From Candidatus Cloacimonas sp. (GTDB lineage Bacteria > Cloacimonadota > Cloacimonadia > Cloacimonadales > Cloacimonadaceae), in assembly GCA_023227825.1 (NCBI GenBank), contig JALOCJ010000010.1, positions 20,251 to 84,250 on the forward strand: a stretch of 64,000 nt of DNA, read 5' to 3'. The translations under genes and the position numbers were made by a program. Numbering within the stretch: position 1 is the stretch's first letter; every line of letters starts with the position of its first letter. The notes under the pieces are model-generated. The model worked only from the letters and a program-made list of their open reading frames with translations, did not search any database and was not told the origin of the DNA. Below are positions 8,647 to 17,414 of the stretch, piece after piece.

Positions 8647-8672
8647 AAGGATATTCAGGGATTGATAAGGGT

Positions 8673-9041
8673 TTATTCTTTTTCTTCGGTTTCTTCTTCA
8701 ACAGGAATTTCTTCTGTTTCTTCAGTAGCGGGCATAATACTGATATCTACAGAGGTCTTGGCAATTTCAGGATAGAAATCATCAATATATTCACGAATTG
8801 TAGTTTCTATATCTGCAAATTTATCCAGAATTTTCTGGCTGAAGAAGACCTTAATGCGCGTAGAATTGAGGGTGTGATTTACATTTACCTGTGGCATTTC
8901 GCCATAAACATTATTTAAAAATTCAGGCAGTGTTTTGGAAAGTTTAGCAGTTCCGCTGATTTTTTTATACGCCTTAAAGCCGAAATGGGCAGCAGCAATA
9001 GTGCCGCCAAGAATCAGGACTTTTTTGAAGAATTTTTTCAT
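8673..9041 (-). CDS. Small membrane-anchored protein with acidic tail, function unknown
   Basis: 122 residues. A basic start (MKKFFKK) is followed by a hydrophobic stretch LILGGTIAAAHFGF (about 9-22), a probable membrane anchor. Residues ~45-100 are a soluble segment containing IKVFFSQKILDKFADIETTI, and the last 20 residues are almost all Glu/Thr. I do not recognise the family. GAGG lies eight bases before the ATG. It follows the secreted OB-fold gene by 25 bp and is terminated by the hairpin at 8616-8646, so the two form an operon. Confidence 0.75.
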   Translation of the reverse strand: MKKFFKKVLILGGTIAAAHFGFKAYKKISGTAKLSKTLPEFLNNVYGEMPQVNVNHTLNSTRIKVFFSQKILDKFADIETTIREYIDDFYPEIAKTSVDISIMPATEETEEIPVEEETEEKE

Positions 9042-9066
9042 TGTTATTACCTCATTAGTTTAATTT

Positions 9067-9783
9067 TTATCTATAAATGGATTTAATTCTGCCCCAGGAA
9101 CGGTTTTGAACAGACATTGGTTGTTGGATAACATAGTCCGACGGGGAAATAGGACAAAGGGCAAATTCACTATAACCGTAAATTACAATCCCTGTGAGGG
9201 ACGCATATTGAGCATTTAAGGCAATTTTGTTATTACCCTCTATACCAAATCGTTTATTCAAAACCAGACAGGTGCCACTGCCGTCAGTTACTGTGAAACG
9301 ATTTTTAAGGGATTTGTTGCCTGTAGAAGTTACATTCAAAAAACGGGCATAAACACTTTCATAAGCTTCAGCTTCTCCCGCATTAGATAACTGACCTGTA
9401 GTTAATAGAACCGGTTGTGGAAGAGGATTATTACTGCTGATGACTCTGGTTAGAGATATTTCCTGTAAACAAGTCATCCCGTAAAATTCAGAAACAATAC
9501 CGGTAACTTTGATAAAATCGCCCCTTTTTACTTTTGCATTTCTATCCAGAATAAGAATTCCCCGCCAAGGTCCGTTTAACTTTTCACTGATAAAGTAACT
9601 CCCATCCTGATAATCAGTAGCAGTAACAATTCCTTCGAGGGATACAGTTTTACCTAAATATGGAGAGGGATAGGTTCCGTCACTACCCGCTGAGGCAGTA
9701 AACTGAACTTCATATATAGATATGGCTTCAGCCCCAAAACTGAGGCAAACCAGAATGCCTAGAATAATAATTATCTTTTGCAT
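9067..9783 (-). CDS. Secreted OB-fold (YhcR/nuclease-associated type) protein
   Basis: 238 residues with an obvious Sec signal peptide (MQKIIIILGILVCLSFGAEA, cleavage after about residue 20). The mature part looks like two tandem OB-like domains: VSLEGIVTATDYQDGSYFIS with GDFIKVTGIVSEFYGMTCL, then a second with ARFLNVTST, TDGSGTCLVL and LTGIVIYGYSEFALCP. This matches the OB-like domains found beside extracellular nucleases (YhcR_OBF type), but no nuclease domain is present. It may bind nucleic acid or another polymer outside the cytoplasm; that is inference. First gene of a two-gene operon with a good promoter. Confidence 0.75.
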   Translation of the reverse strand: MQKIIIILGILVCLSFGAEAISIYEVQFTASAGSDGTYPSPYLGKTVSLEGIVTATDYQDGSYFISEKLNGPWRGILILDRNAKVKRGDFIKVTGIVSEFYGMTCLQEISLTRVISSNNPLPQPVLLTTGQLSNAGEAEAYESVYARFLNVTSTGNKSLKNRFTVTDGSGTCLVLNKRFGIEGNNKIALNAQYASLTGIVIYGYSEFALCPISPSDYVIQQPMSVQNRSWGRIKSIYR

Positions 9784-9801
9784 TAATACCTCTATAATTA
9801 C

Positions 9802-9829
9802 ATAATACTTAAATTCAATATCCTGTCAA
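9802..9829 (-). promoter_or_regulatory. Promoter of the OB-fold gene operon
   Basis: Minus strand TTGACA (9829-9824), 16-bp spacer, TATTAT (9807-9802), then AGAGG and the ATG at 9783. Six of six and five of six consensus matches make this one of the best sigma70-type promoters in the window. Confidence 0.7.
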
Positions 9830-10016
9830 GTAAAATCATTTAAGTAAGAATGTGAGATAATAATATTGTGCAATTGTGATAAAGCAAAATAGCGAAATAA
9901 TGAAGTGGAAATGAAACAAAAGGATTGAGAAGGGAAAATAAATTCCATTGACGAAATGAGAGAAATCAGAATTTGTGATATAAATAGAAATTAATCATTA
10001 TAAAGTGAGGAATCAA

Positions 10017-11207
10017 ATGGCTTACGGAAAAATCCAATCCGATTTGCAAGAACTCTTTACAGAGCTCAAAGAACAAGGTCTTTACAAAGAAGAACGCATT
10101 TTAACAACTCCCCAGGGTGCAAAAATTGGTGTGCAAGGTGGAAAAGAAGCTTTAAACTTCTGTGCCAATAACTATCTTGGTTTAGGTAATAATCCTGAAG
10201 TAATTAAAGCTGCTCAGGATATTATGAACGATTGGGGTTATGGATGTAATTCTGTGCGTTTTATATGTGGAACTCAAGCAATTCATAAACAGCTGGAAGA
10301 AGCGATGTCCAAATTTTTAGGAATGGAAGATACCATTCTTTATGCTGCCTGTTTTGATGCTAATGGAGGTTTGTTTGAGCCCCTTTTAGGTGAAGATAGT
10401 GCTATTATTTCCGATGAATTAAATCATGCTTCAATTATTGATGGTGTTCGTTTGTGTAAGGCAAAACGCTTGCGTTATAAACACAGCAATATGGAAGAAT
10501 TGGAAATTGCCTTGAAGGAAAGCCAGGATAGCACTTATCGTCTAATTTGTACTGATGGCGTTTTCAGTATGGATGGAGATATGGCAAAACTTGATGAAAT
10601 TTGCAACCTAGCGGATAAATATGATGCTTTAGTGATGGTTGATGATTCACATGCCACTGGTTATATTGGCAAAACCGGAAGAGGAACCCCGGAATATTTT
10701 GGGGTTACAGAGAGAATTGATATTATAACTACTACCTTTGGAAAAGCATTAGGGGGAGCAAATGGGGGATGCACTTCCGGACGCAAAGAAATAATAGAAC
10801 TTTTACGCCAGAGAAGCCGTCCTTATTTATTTTCCAATACTTTAGCTCCTTCAATTATAGGTGCCACTTTAAAAGTTTTAGAAATGCTGTCTCGCTCTAA
10901 TGAACTGAGAGATAAGGTTTGGGAAAATGCAAGCTACTTTCGTAAAGAAATGGTTTCTGCCGGTTTTGATATAGTTTCCGGAAACACTGCTATCGTTCCT
11001 ATTATGCTTTATGATGCTCCTTTGGCAATTAAGATGGCAGATATGCTTCTGGAAGAAGGAGTTTATGTAATTGGCTTTGTCTATCCTGTTGTCCCTAAAG
11101 GCAAAGCGCGTATAAGGGTTCAACTTTCTGCTGCTCACAGTAAAGAAGATTTGGATTTCACTATTGCTGCCTTTAAAAAGACAGGCAGAGAACTCGGTTT
11201 AATTTAA
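10017..11207 (+). CDS. kbl: 2-amino-3-ketobutyrate CoA ligase (glycine C-acetyltransferase)
   Basis: PLP-dependent alpha-oxoamine synthase that splits 2-amino-3-ketobutyrate with CoA into glycine and acetyl-CoA, the second step of threonine catabolism. 396 residues from the ATG at 10017; an in-frame GTG at 10005 is part of the SD (GTGAGG) and is not preferred. Diagnostic segments: CANNYLGL, DELNHASIIDGVRLCKA, VDDSHATGYIG, and the PLP lysine in TTTFGKALGGANGG. The C-terminal GFVYPVVPKGKARIRVQLSA is typical of Kbl. Threonine dehydrogenase is not adjacent. Monocistronic, with a terminator directly after it. It fits an amino-acid fermenter. Confidence 0.95.
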   Translation: MAYGKIQSDLQELFTELKEQGLYKEERILTTPQGAKIGVQGGKEALNFCANNYLGLGNNPEVIKAAQDIMNDWGYGCNSVRFICGTQAIHKQLEEAMSKFLGMEDTILYAACFDANGGLFEPLLGEDSAIISDELNHASIIDGVRLCKAKRLRYKHSNMEELEIALKESQDSTYRLICTDGVFSMDGDMAKLDEICNLADKYDALVMVDDSHATGYIGKTGRGTPEYFGVTERIDIITTTFGKALGGANGGCTSGRKEIIELLRQRSRPYLFSNTLAPSIIGATLKVLEMLSRSNELRDKVWENASYFRKEMVSAGFDIVSGNTAIVPIMLYDAPLAIKMADMLLEEGVYVIGFVYPVVPKGKARIRVQLSAAHSKEDLDFTIAAFKKTGRELGLI

Positions 11208-11217
11208 GCATAAATTT

Positions 11218-11257
11218 ATAAGTGCCGGTTTTTCATTACCGGCACTTATCCTTTTTT
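11218..11257 (+). terminator. Rho-independent terminator after kbl
   Basis: A perfect 11-bp stem ATAAGTGCCGG (11218-11228) / CCGGCACTTAT (11239-11249) with a 10-base loop, followed by CTTTTTTT. It stands between kbl and rsmI. Confidence 0.92.
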
Positions 11258-11265
11258 TATTTATT

Positions 11266-12129
11266 ATGACTTATGGAGATATTTACCTGATACCTGTACC
11301 CATAGGAAATTTGGGAGATATTACTTTGCGGGCTTTAGAGTTGCTAAAAAAAGCTGAACTTATTGCCTGCGAAGATACCAGGGTTACATCTTTCCTTTTA
11401 CAACGCTACAAAATTCCCGTTCCCCAATTGATAAGCTTTCATAAATTTAACGAAAAACAGAGGGAAGGAATTCTTTTTAAGCATTTGGAAAGCGGTAAGG
11501 ACTTAATGATTGTTTCCGATGCAGGTAGTCCTGCCATTAGTGATCCCGCAGAAAATATTGTAAAGGAAGCAATTACCAAAGGCATAAAGGTTTTTGCTTT
11601 GCCAGGAGCTAGTGCTATTTTACCTGCTTTAAGCGTTTCCGGATTTACTACTAGGCAGTTTCAATTTGTTGGTTTTTTACCTCAACAATCTAAAAACAGA
11701 AGGGAAATTTTACAACAAATTGCAGAATATCCCTGGACTACTGTTATTTATGAAGCCCCCCATCGGATATTGAAATTATTGGAAGAATTGTATTCTGCCT
11801 GCGGAGACAGAAAAATATGTATCTGTCGTGAAATCAGTAAACTCTATGAAGAACATATCTATACTACTTTGGAGGAAATTAATAAGCATCCGTCTCTTAT
11901 AATCAAAGGTGAATTTTGTCTGGTTTTGGATGGACAGAAAATTAAAGCTGAAGATGAAAAAGAAAGAGAAGATTTAACTGAAGACGAACTGATTGATTAT
12001 ATTACAAGTGCCTTGGATAATGGACTAAAAACTAAAGAGATAAGCGAAATTGTTTGTCTAATGTCTTCACTTTCTGCCAGAGATGCTTACAAACTGGTAA
12101 TAAAAACAAAAAGGGAAAAAGAAAAATGA
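11266..12129 (+). CDS. rsmI: 16S rRNA (cytidine1402-2'-O)-methyltransferase
   Basis: Methylates the 2'-OH of C1402 in 16S rRNA using SAM (tetrapyrrole-methylase fold). 287 residues, normal length. Motifs: IYLIPVPIGNLGDITLRALE (about 5-24), CEDTRVTSFLL, VSDAGSPAISDPA, LPGASAILPALSVSG, FVGFLPQQ and YEAPHRI. The ATG at 11266 is nine bases after the T-tract of the kbl terminator and has no recognisable SD, so it may be leaderless or read by read-through. Its stop overlaps the next gene by 4 bp (ATGA). Confidence 0.94.
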   Translation: MTYGDIYLIPVPIGNLGDITLRALELLKKAELIACEDTRVTSFLLQRYKIPVPQLISFHKFNEKQREGILFKHLESGKDLMIVSDAGSPAISDPAENIVKEAITKGIKVFALPGASAILPALSVSGFTTRQFQFVGFLPQQSKNRREILQQIAEYPWTTVIYEAPHRILKLLEELYSACGDRKICICREISKLYEEHIYTTLEEINKHPSLIIKGEFCLVLDGQKIKAEDEKEREDLTEDELIDYITSALDNGLKTKEISEIVCLMSSLSARDAYKLVIKTKREKEK

Positions 12130-12773
12130 AACCCTTTCTGCTCTTTGATTTTGATGGAACAATAGCGGATTCTATTCAATTGGGATTAAAAATCGCCAAT
12201 AATCTCGCTCCTCAATTTGGTTTCCAGACCTTTACCGAAAAAGATGTTCAGCACTTTCGCTCTTTAACCTGGCATAAAATAGCCGCTGAAATGAAAATCC
12301 CTTTTTACAAAATTCCCAAAATAGTCACTATGGCATTTAAAGAATACAAACGCCTTATTTCTGAACTTGAACCCTGTGCTGGAATTATTGAAATGCTTAA
12401 TGAATTTACCCTAAAAGAGATACCAATGGCTTTGTTAAGTTCTAATACCGTAGAAAATGTCCATCTCTTTCTAACTAATTATAGAATTGATCCCTTTCTC
12501 TGGATAGAAGGAACTTCCGGTATTCTCAATAAAGCTAAAGATATTAAAAAACGCCTAAAAAAACATCAAATTTCTTCTAACGCTGTAATCTACATTGGGG
12601 ATGAAGTTAGAGATATAGAGGCAGCACATAAATGCAGATTAAAAAGTATTGCAGTTACCTGGGGATTTCATACCGCTGATTTTCTGGAAAGCTATCAACC
12701 GGACTACCTTGTAAATGAGCCCTGGGAAATAGGGGAAATAGTTAACAGGTTAACTGATGAACAAGGGAAATAA
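12126..12773 (+). CDS. HAD-superfamily phosphatase (phosphoglycolate-phosphatase-like)
   Basis: 215 residues from the ATG at 12126, which overlaps the rsmI stop in ATGA; a longer frame reaching back into rsmI is unlikely. HAD motif I is FDFDGTIADS (about 7-16). Motif II is ALLSSN, the motif III lysine region is NKAKDIKKRLKK, and motif IV is YIGDEVRDIEAA. It belongs to the Gph-like group with a helical cap (residues ~20-80). Likely hydrolyses a small phosphomonoester; the substrate is unknown. Translationally coupled to rsmI. Confidence 0.88.
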   Translation: MKPFLLFDFDGTIADSIQLGLKIANNLAPQFGFQTFTEKDVQHFRSLTWHKIAAEMKIPFYKIPKIVTMAFKEYKRLISELEPCAGIIEMLNEFTLKEIPMALLSSNTVENVHLFLTNYRIDPFLWIEGTSGILNKAKDIKKRLKKHQISSNAVIYIGDEVRDIEAAHKCRLKSIAVTWGFHTADFLESYQPDYLVNEPWEIGEIVNRLTDEQGK

Positions 12774-12955
12774 AGAAGATTTTATGTTAGCCACCGAATT
12801 CACCGAAAACACCAAAAATATCTTAGCCACCGAAGCCACTGAAAATATTGAAATTATATTCTAATCTTCTTTTCCTCTTTGTGAAAAAAACCTCTTTCGG
12901 CGAATTCGGTGTCTTCAGTGGCTAAAATAATTCTCTTGTTCTCTTAGTAGTAAAT
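12774..12955. repeat. Inverted repeat between convergent genes (TTAGCCACcGAA words)
   Basis: Two direct copies of TTAGCCACCGAA (about 12788 and 12826) are followed by CACCGAAAACACC and CACTGAAAATATT. An inverted counterpart (GAATTCGGTGTCTTCAGTGG, about 12902-12921, then CTAA) lies near the other end. The region separates two convergent genes and could fold into a long imperfect hairpin acting on both transcripts. No T-tract terminator. Confidence 0.5.
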
Positions 12956-14110
12956 CTATTTAAACGCTTCCTGACTGGTAAACTGCCGATAGGGATCAAA
13001 ACTTTCCAGTATCTTCAAATCTTTATCTGTAGTGCTTTCCAAACAAATCCTGGTAATCAATTCTCCCATTCCAGGTCCGAGCATAAATCCCTGGCCACAC
13101 ATTCCAACTGCATTAACCAGGTTATTTACTTCCCCCATAATTCCTACTACAGGAAATCCATCAGGAGTCATAGGATACTGTCCTCTCCAAGTTCTGCGCA
13201 CCTTTAAATTACATAAACGGGGATAAATAGTCAGCATTCTTTTACTGCACATTGGTAAAAAGACAGAAGTGGAACGATTATCAATTCCTGCAACAGGGGG
13301 ATCAGGAGTGATGCAAAAAACAATCTGTCCTTCATTGTTCTGGTAAAAATAGAAATTGGCACTGCCAGGTGCTAAACGCATATCTATAACCATTGGTCCA
13401 AAAAACCTTTCTACCGGCTCAGTGATGCCTGCCTCGTGATTTTCCGGAAATACAGGTAAATCAAGATTAGCCAGTTGACCAATTTCCCTGGCATAACTTC
13501 CTGCAGAATTTACCACTTTAGCACAAGAATAAATGCCTTTATTGGTAAAAACTTTGTTGATTTTACCTGCACTAATATCAAATCCTGTAACGCACTCTTG
13601 AAAATGGAATTCTACCCCTACTTTGTAGCAATGTTCAAAATAGGCGGCGGAAACAAGTAAGGGTGAACAAGAACCGTCTTCCGGAGAATATGTAGAACCC
13701 TGCAAACCCTCTTTTAAAATACCGGGAACTATTTCGCTGTATTCATCAGGGCTAAGCCACTTAATATTAAGCCCGAAATTTTGCTGAATTTGCATCAGGT
13801 CTTGCAATTCCTTAGCATCTTTTTCATTATAAGCGGGATAACTATAACCATTGGAAAGCCAGCCGATATCTTCACCTTTGTCTTCCTGCCAAGTTTTTAA
13901 TATTTCAATTGAACGCAGACAGATATTTATTTTACCGAAATCAGAATGGGTAGCTCGCACGCCGCCAATAGCTTTTTTGTTGTTTCCCTGTCCGGGGCTA
14001 GGTTCTGTTTCAAGTACTAAAACTTTCATTCCCGCTTTTGCCAAATTATAAGCTGTAGGCAAACCGATGGAACCGGCTCCAATTACGATTATATCATATA
14101 TCTTCTTCAT
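12956..14110 (-). CDS. FAD-dependent amine/amino-acid dehydrogenase, beta-subunit type
   Basis: 384-residue DAO-fold flavoprotein. FAD-binding IIVIGAGSIGLPTAYNLAKAG (about 7-27) is followed by an Arg in GGVRATHSDFG, and the C-terminus contains GQYPMTPDGFPVVGIM and NAVGMCGQGFMLGPGMGELI, as in sarcosine oxidase SoxB, hydroxyproline dehydrogenase and octopine/nopaline oxidase beta subunits. It overlaps the upstream Fe-S/FAD gene by 4 bp, so the pair is one complex. The substrate (a secondary amine or D-/N-methyl amino acid) is not determinable from sequence. Confidence 0.87.
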   Translation of the reverse strand: MKKIYDIIVIGAGSIGLPTAYNLAKAGMKVLVLETEPSPGQGNNKKAIGGVRATHSDFGKINICLRSIEILKTWQEDKGEDIGWLSNGYSYPAYNEKDAKELQDLMQIQQNFGLNIKWLSPDEYSEIVPGILKEGLQGSTYSPEDGSCSPLLVSAAYFEHCYKVGVEFHFQECVTGFDISAGKINKVFTNKGIYSCAKVVNSAGSYAREIGQLANLDLPVFPENHEAGITEPVERFFGPMVIDMRLAPGSANFYFYQNNEGQIVFCITPDPPVAGIDNRSTSVFLPMCSKRMLTIYPRLCNLKVRRTWRGQYPMTPDGFPVVGIMGEVNNLVNAVGMCGQGFMLGPGMGELITRICLESTTDKDLKILESFDPYRQFTSQEAFK

Positions 14111-16230
14111 TTTGCTCTCTCGTCAGGAAATTTTTCTAAAGGAATTTCTATAAAGAGAGGTCTTTTTGTGTTTGGAACAACCTCCTTTTCGGGAATGCCT
14201 TCTGCGCGCAGTAATCCTTTAATTAAGACCTCACAGGTTTTAGAACCGCAAGGACCCATACCGGCTCTGGTAATGGCTTTAATTTGATTAAGATCAGTAA
14301 TTCCTTTTTTGATGAGTTCACGAACTTGACTTACGCTAACTCTTTCACACAAACAAACCATTGCTTCATCAGAGGTCTTTTCCAAAATAACTGGGTTTCC
14401 TAAGGGTGTAGACACATTCTTATTCTGAATTCTGAAACCAGCTACTTTTTTGGCAATTGCCTTAGGAACTTGAAACTTTACAATCTGGGTATGCTGTTTG
14501 GGAAAATCCTTAACAGCGGTTATAATATATTCTCCTAATTCATTGGCATCTATATCGTTCAGAATTTTTTTATCCCCTGTTTTAACAGGATAGTTGCTTA
14601 CTTCATAAACAATACTGACAGTAGGATTTTCTTTATCTTTTCGGTAGTCCACTAAAGTTATAGCTAAACCAGGACAAATCAACAAACACTTTCCACAGCC
14701 AATACAGGAACCCTGATAGACAGGTACAGCTATCAGTGAACCATCTTCAGTTTTAATACTATTCGTAGGGCAAACCGTAGTGCAAGGATTACAGGGGATT
14801 TCCTGTAAACAATGCAGAATAGGGAAGATCCCTTCTTCCTTTTCCGGGGTCTGATAATTCTTTGTTTTTCCAGGGGGAGATTTCAGTTCTTCAGCTTTGG
14901 CATACCATTCTTCGGGAATAGGATTTTCTCTAGTTCCTTTCAGTTCTGCTGCTATTTTTACCCCGGCAATTTTACCGTTAAACATAGCAGAACTTGCCTC
15001 TGCAATTTCTAAAGCATCACCTGCTGCTTCCACAGGAATTCCGGCTTCCATTGCTTCCAAAGTGAATTCACTTAAAGGATTTAAGCCCACAGCTATCAAA
15101 ATAGTATCGCAGGCAAAGGTCTTTTCCGTTCCAGGTAAGGGTTGGAAGTTTTTATCTATTTCAGCAATAGTGATGCTTTCAACCGCTTCTTTACCATTGG
15201 CACAAAGGATGGAATGAGAAGTATAAATCGGAACCCCAAGACGTTTCAGTTTATCGGAATGAACTTTATAGCCCCCGCAAACTGGCATTGCTTCAGCTAA
15301 ACCAACAACTTCAATCCCTGCCTGTAAAGAATGATAACCGGCAATTAAACCAACATTGCCTCCTCCAATTATAAAAAGACGCTGCGTGGGACGCACCAGG
15401 TCTCTATTAACCAAGGTCTGAAAAGCTCCCGCTCCATAAATGCGGGCTAAATTGTTACCCGGAAACCTTAAGAACTTTTCTCTTGCTCCCGCGGTGTTTA
15501 AAATGCGTTTGGGCTCAACAATTTTATAGATTCCGTCTTTTAAAATGCCTACTTTTTTATCGCTGAAAACGAAGACGGCTGTGCTATTTAACCAAACCTC
15601 TATACTGTTGTATTTTGCTACATCAGCGGCAAGGTTTCTGCCTATTTCAATACCTCGCGTTCCGGCACTGCTATCTTCCTGAGAACCAAAGAATTTATGG
15701 GTTTGTAGAACCAGCTTTCCCCCTAAGGCATATTTATCGTCAATCAGCAATGTTGGGATGTTTTGTTTACCCAGTTCAATAGCAGCAGAAAGCCCTGCAG
15801 GACCTCCTCCAATAATAAGAACATCGGTTTTCACATATTCAAGGGGCTCAAAATTTAAGGGTGTATCTATTGTTGGCAGAACAGGAAGCCCTTCTAGCGA
15901 TTGCACAATCATATTTTCACTAACTGCTGTCATACAGGATTTTACAGCTATACCGTTAGCTATTACGCTGCATTGGGAACATTGACCATTAGCACAAAAA
16001 ATGCCTTGTGCACTGCCATCTTTATGATGATGACCAAAAATAGATATACCATTGGCAATAAGAGCTGAGGCAATCATTTCTCCCCTTTTTGCCTTTAGTT
16101 TTTGCCCATTCCAGTAAAAATAGACCTCTTCTCTTTCAGGAATTGGCAATATAGGATGAATGGCGATACGATTGTTATCTGCCAACAAAGTAAAACTCCT
16201 TACATAAGAAGGACAGGCAACCTCAACCAT
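14107..16230 (-). CDS. Multidomain Fe-S/FAD electron-transfer subunit (SoxA/HcnAB-like fusion)
   Basis: 707 residues, several redox modules in one chain. (1) N-terminal 2Fe-2S ferredoxin-like domain (~30-110) with CANGQCSQC and a later KSC. (2) Pyridine-nucleotide-disulfide-oxidoreductase FAD/NAD domain (~115-420): VLIIGGGPAGLSAAIELGKQ, RLFIIGGGNVGLIAGYHSLQ. (3) Two 4Fe-4S sites (~475-530): CNPCTTVCPT and CIGCGKCLLICPG. (4) C-terminal BFD-like 2Fe-2S domain (~625-680): CLCERVSVSQV and GPCGSKTC. In relatives these modules are often separate subunits (HcnA, HcnB and a ferredoxin). It should pass electrons from the partner flavoprotein to a carrier or NAD(P). Confidence 0.88.
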   Translation of the reverse strand: MVEVACPSYVRSFTLLADNNRIAIHPILPIPEREEVYFYWNGQKLKAKRGEMIASALIANGISIFGHHHKDGSAQGIFCANGQCSQCSVIANGIAVKSCMTAVSENMIVQSLEGLPVLPTIDTPLNFEPLEYVKTDVLIIGGGPAGLSAAIELGKQNIPTLLIDDKYALGGKLVLQTHKFFGSQEDSSAGTRGIEIGRNLAADVAKYNSIEVWLNSTAVFVFSDKKVGILKDGIYKIVEPKRILNTAGAREKFLRFPGNNLARIYGAGAFQTLVNRDLVRPTQRLFIIGGGNVGLIAGYHSLQAGIEVVGLAEAMPVCGGYKVHSDKLKRLGVPIYTSHSILCANGKEAVESITIAEIDKNFQPLPGTEKTFACDTILIAVGLNPLSEFTLEAMEAGIPVEAAGDALEIAEASSAMFNGKIAGVKIAAELKGTRENPIPEEWYAKAEELKSPPGKTKNYQTPEKEEGIFPILHCLQEIPCNPCTTVCPTNSIKTEDGSLIAVPVYQGSCIGCGKCLLICPGLAITLVDYRKDKENPTVSIVYEVSNYPVKTGDKKILNDIDANELGEYIITAVKDFPKQHTQIVKFQVPKAIAKKVAGFRIQNKNVSTPLGNPVILEKTSDEAMVCLCERVSVSQVRELIKKGITDLNQIKAITRAGMGPCGSKTCEVLIKGLLRAEGIPEKEVVPNTKRPLFIEIPLEKFPDERAK

Positions 16231-16272
16231 TGTTTTGACACCCGCCTTCTCTTTTGATATTATTTGTTTATC

Positions 16273-16301
16273 CTCAAATTTTTTACTCGTCTCTTTGTCA
16301 A
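16273..16301 (-). promoter_or_regulatory. Candidate promoter of the amine dehydrogenase operon
   Basis: Minus strand TTGACA (16301-16296), 17-bp spacer, TTTGAG (16278-16273); the start codon is at 16230. The -35 is perfect and the -10 is weak, but it resembles TTTAAG at two other predicted promoters here. Confidence 0.45.
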
Positions 16302-16323
16302 GCTAAAATGCACTTTGGAGCGA

Positions 16324-17412
16324 TTAAATCTCTGCTTTGTGAAGGAAGCCCAAACCCAATAGAGTAAAGAGAAGATTGGGAAACCAGGCAGCCCAAACAG
16401 GATGGATTACATTATTGTAACCCAAACTCTGGCATACCCTTATCACAATTAAATAGATAAAACAGACAACCAAACCGAGCATAATTATCCAACCTCGTCC
16501 TTTGGAACGAATATTGGAAGTAGCAATGGGGATGAAGAAAAAGATAACTATAAGATTGGTGAGCGGGAAGGATATTTTCATATTTAAATCCACAATTTCT
16601 CGTGCAGGATTATCTCCCAGTTTTTTCATTCTACCTATATATTCTTTCAATTGCCAGAAATTTAGTGAAAGGGTCTTTTGGGAAATTCGGATAAAATCCT
16701 TTGGTTGAACATCCAGAATAACTAAATCGGTTTGAGGATAATGAGCCATAAATACCTGTTTACCATTATCAAATCTTCTAATATCACAATCCTTCAAAAT
16801 CCAGCGTGAACCATTCCAATCAGCAGAACTAGCAGTTATATGTTCAATTATTTGTTTAGTTTGGAAATCAATACGGGTGAGGTCAATAATTTTCAAGTTG
16901 TTTTTATAACCGTCAAAGAAACCGAAATAATAAAAATCGTTAGCTTTACCTTGATAGTAGATTCTGGCTTTCAGCATCTGGTCATCAGGTTGCTGACCTT
17001 TGATTTGGACATTGTAAATATAATTTTTAGTAGTTTCAGCCCAAGGAACTACATATTCTCCAAATAAGGCAACTAATATGCTGATTATCAGTCCAATTCC
17101 AAATAGAGGAAGCATAGCTCTTTTAATGCTAATTCCAGCTGCGCGGATAGCTATACTTTCATTATGTTTGGAAAGAGCGCTCATCATAAACAAACCGGTT
17201 AAAAGAACCGTAACCGGAGAAGTTAAGACAAGCAAATAAGGTAACCTCATCAAATAATATATAGTTGCCTGTTGAGCTGTAGCCCCATTACGAATTAACC
17301 GCGGTAAATTGTCAATTACATCAATAACGATAAAGATAGCTACAAAAGAAAGGAAGATAATTATGTAGGTGCGCAGAAATTCACGCGTAATATATTTATC
17401 CAGGATTCTCAT
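16324..17412 (-). CDS. lptG: LPS export permease, LptG-like (YjgP/YjgQ family)
   Basis: 362 residues. Two N-terminal membrane helices with a conserved start (MRILDKYITREFLRTYIIIF), a third helix, a periplasmic beta-jellyroll-like region (~120-260), then three C-terminal helices (from about 270). It forms the Lpt bridge permease with LptF and the LptB ATPase to pull LPS from the inner membrane. It lies 2 bp after the lptF-like gene. The lptF versus lptG assignment is by order and length and is less sure than the family. LptB is not in the window. Confidence 0.85.
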   Translation of the reverse strand: MRILDKYITREFLRTYIIIFLSFVAIFIVIDVIDNLPRLIRNGATAQQATIYYLMRLPYLLVLTSPVTVLLTGLFMMSALSKHNESIAIRAAGISIKRAMLPLFGIGLIISILVALFGEYVVPWAETTKNYIYNVQIKGQQPDDQMLKARIYYQGKANDFYYFGFFDGYKNNLKIIDLTRIDFQTKQIIEHITASSADWNGSRWILKDCDIRRFDNGKQVFMAHYPQTDLVILDVQPKDFIRISQKTLSLNFWQLKEYIGRMKKLGDNPAREIVDLNMKISFPLTNLIVIFFFIPIATSNIRSKGRGWIIMLGLVVCFIYLIVIRVCQSLGYNNVIHPVWAAWFPNLLFTLLGLGFLHKAEI

Positions 17413-17414
17413 AT

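Larger units (their letters stand above)
7714..8672. other. 959-bp gene-poor region with repeats and a broken ORF
   Basis: No intact gene is supported between glmS and the convergent 122-aa gene. The region holds a short ORF with a strong SD that looks frameshifted (8125-8242), one copy of the GTGTTACGGAA-type element (8341-8417), a 64-bp REP/BIME-like element (8549-8612) and a terminator for the gene on the right (8616-8646). The left 400 bp is AT-rich without a structure I can name. Confidence 0.7.
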
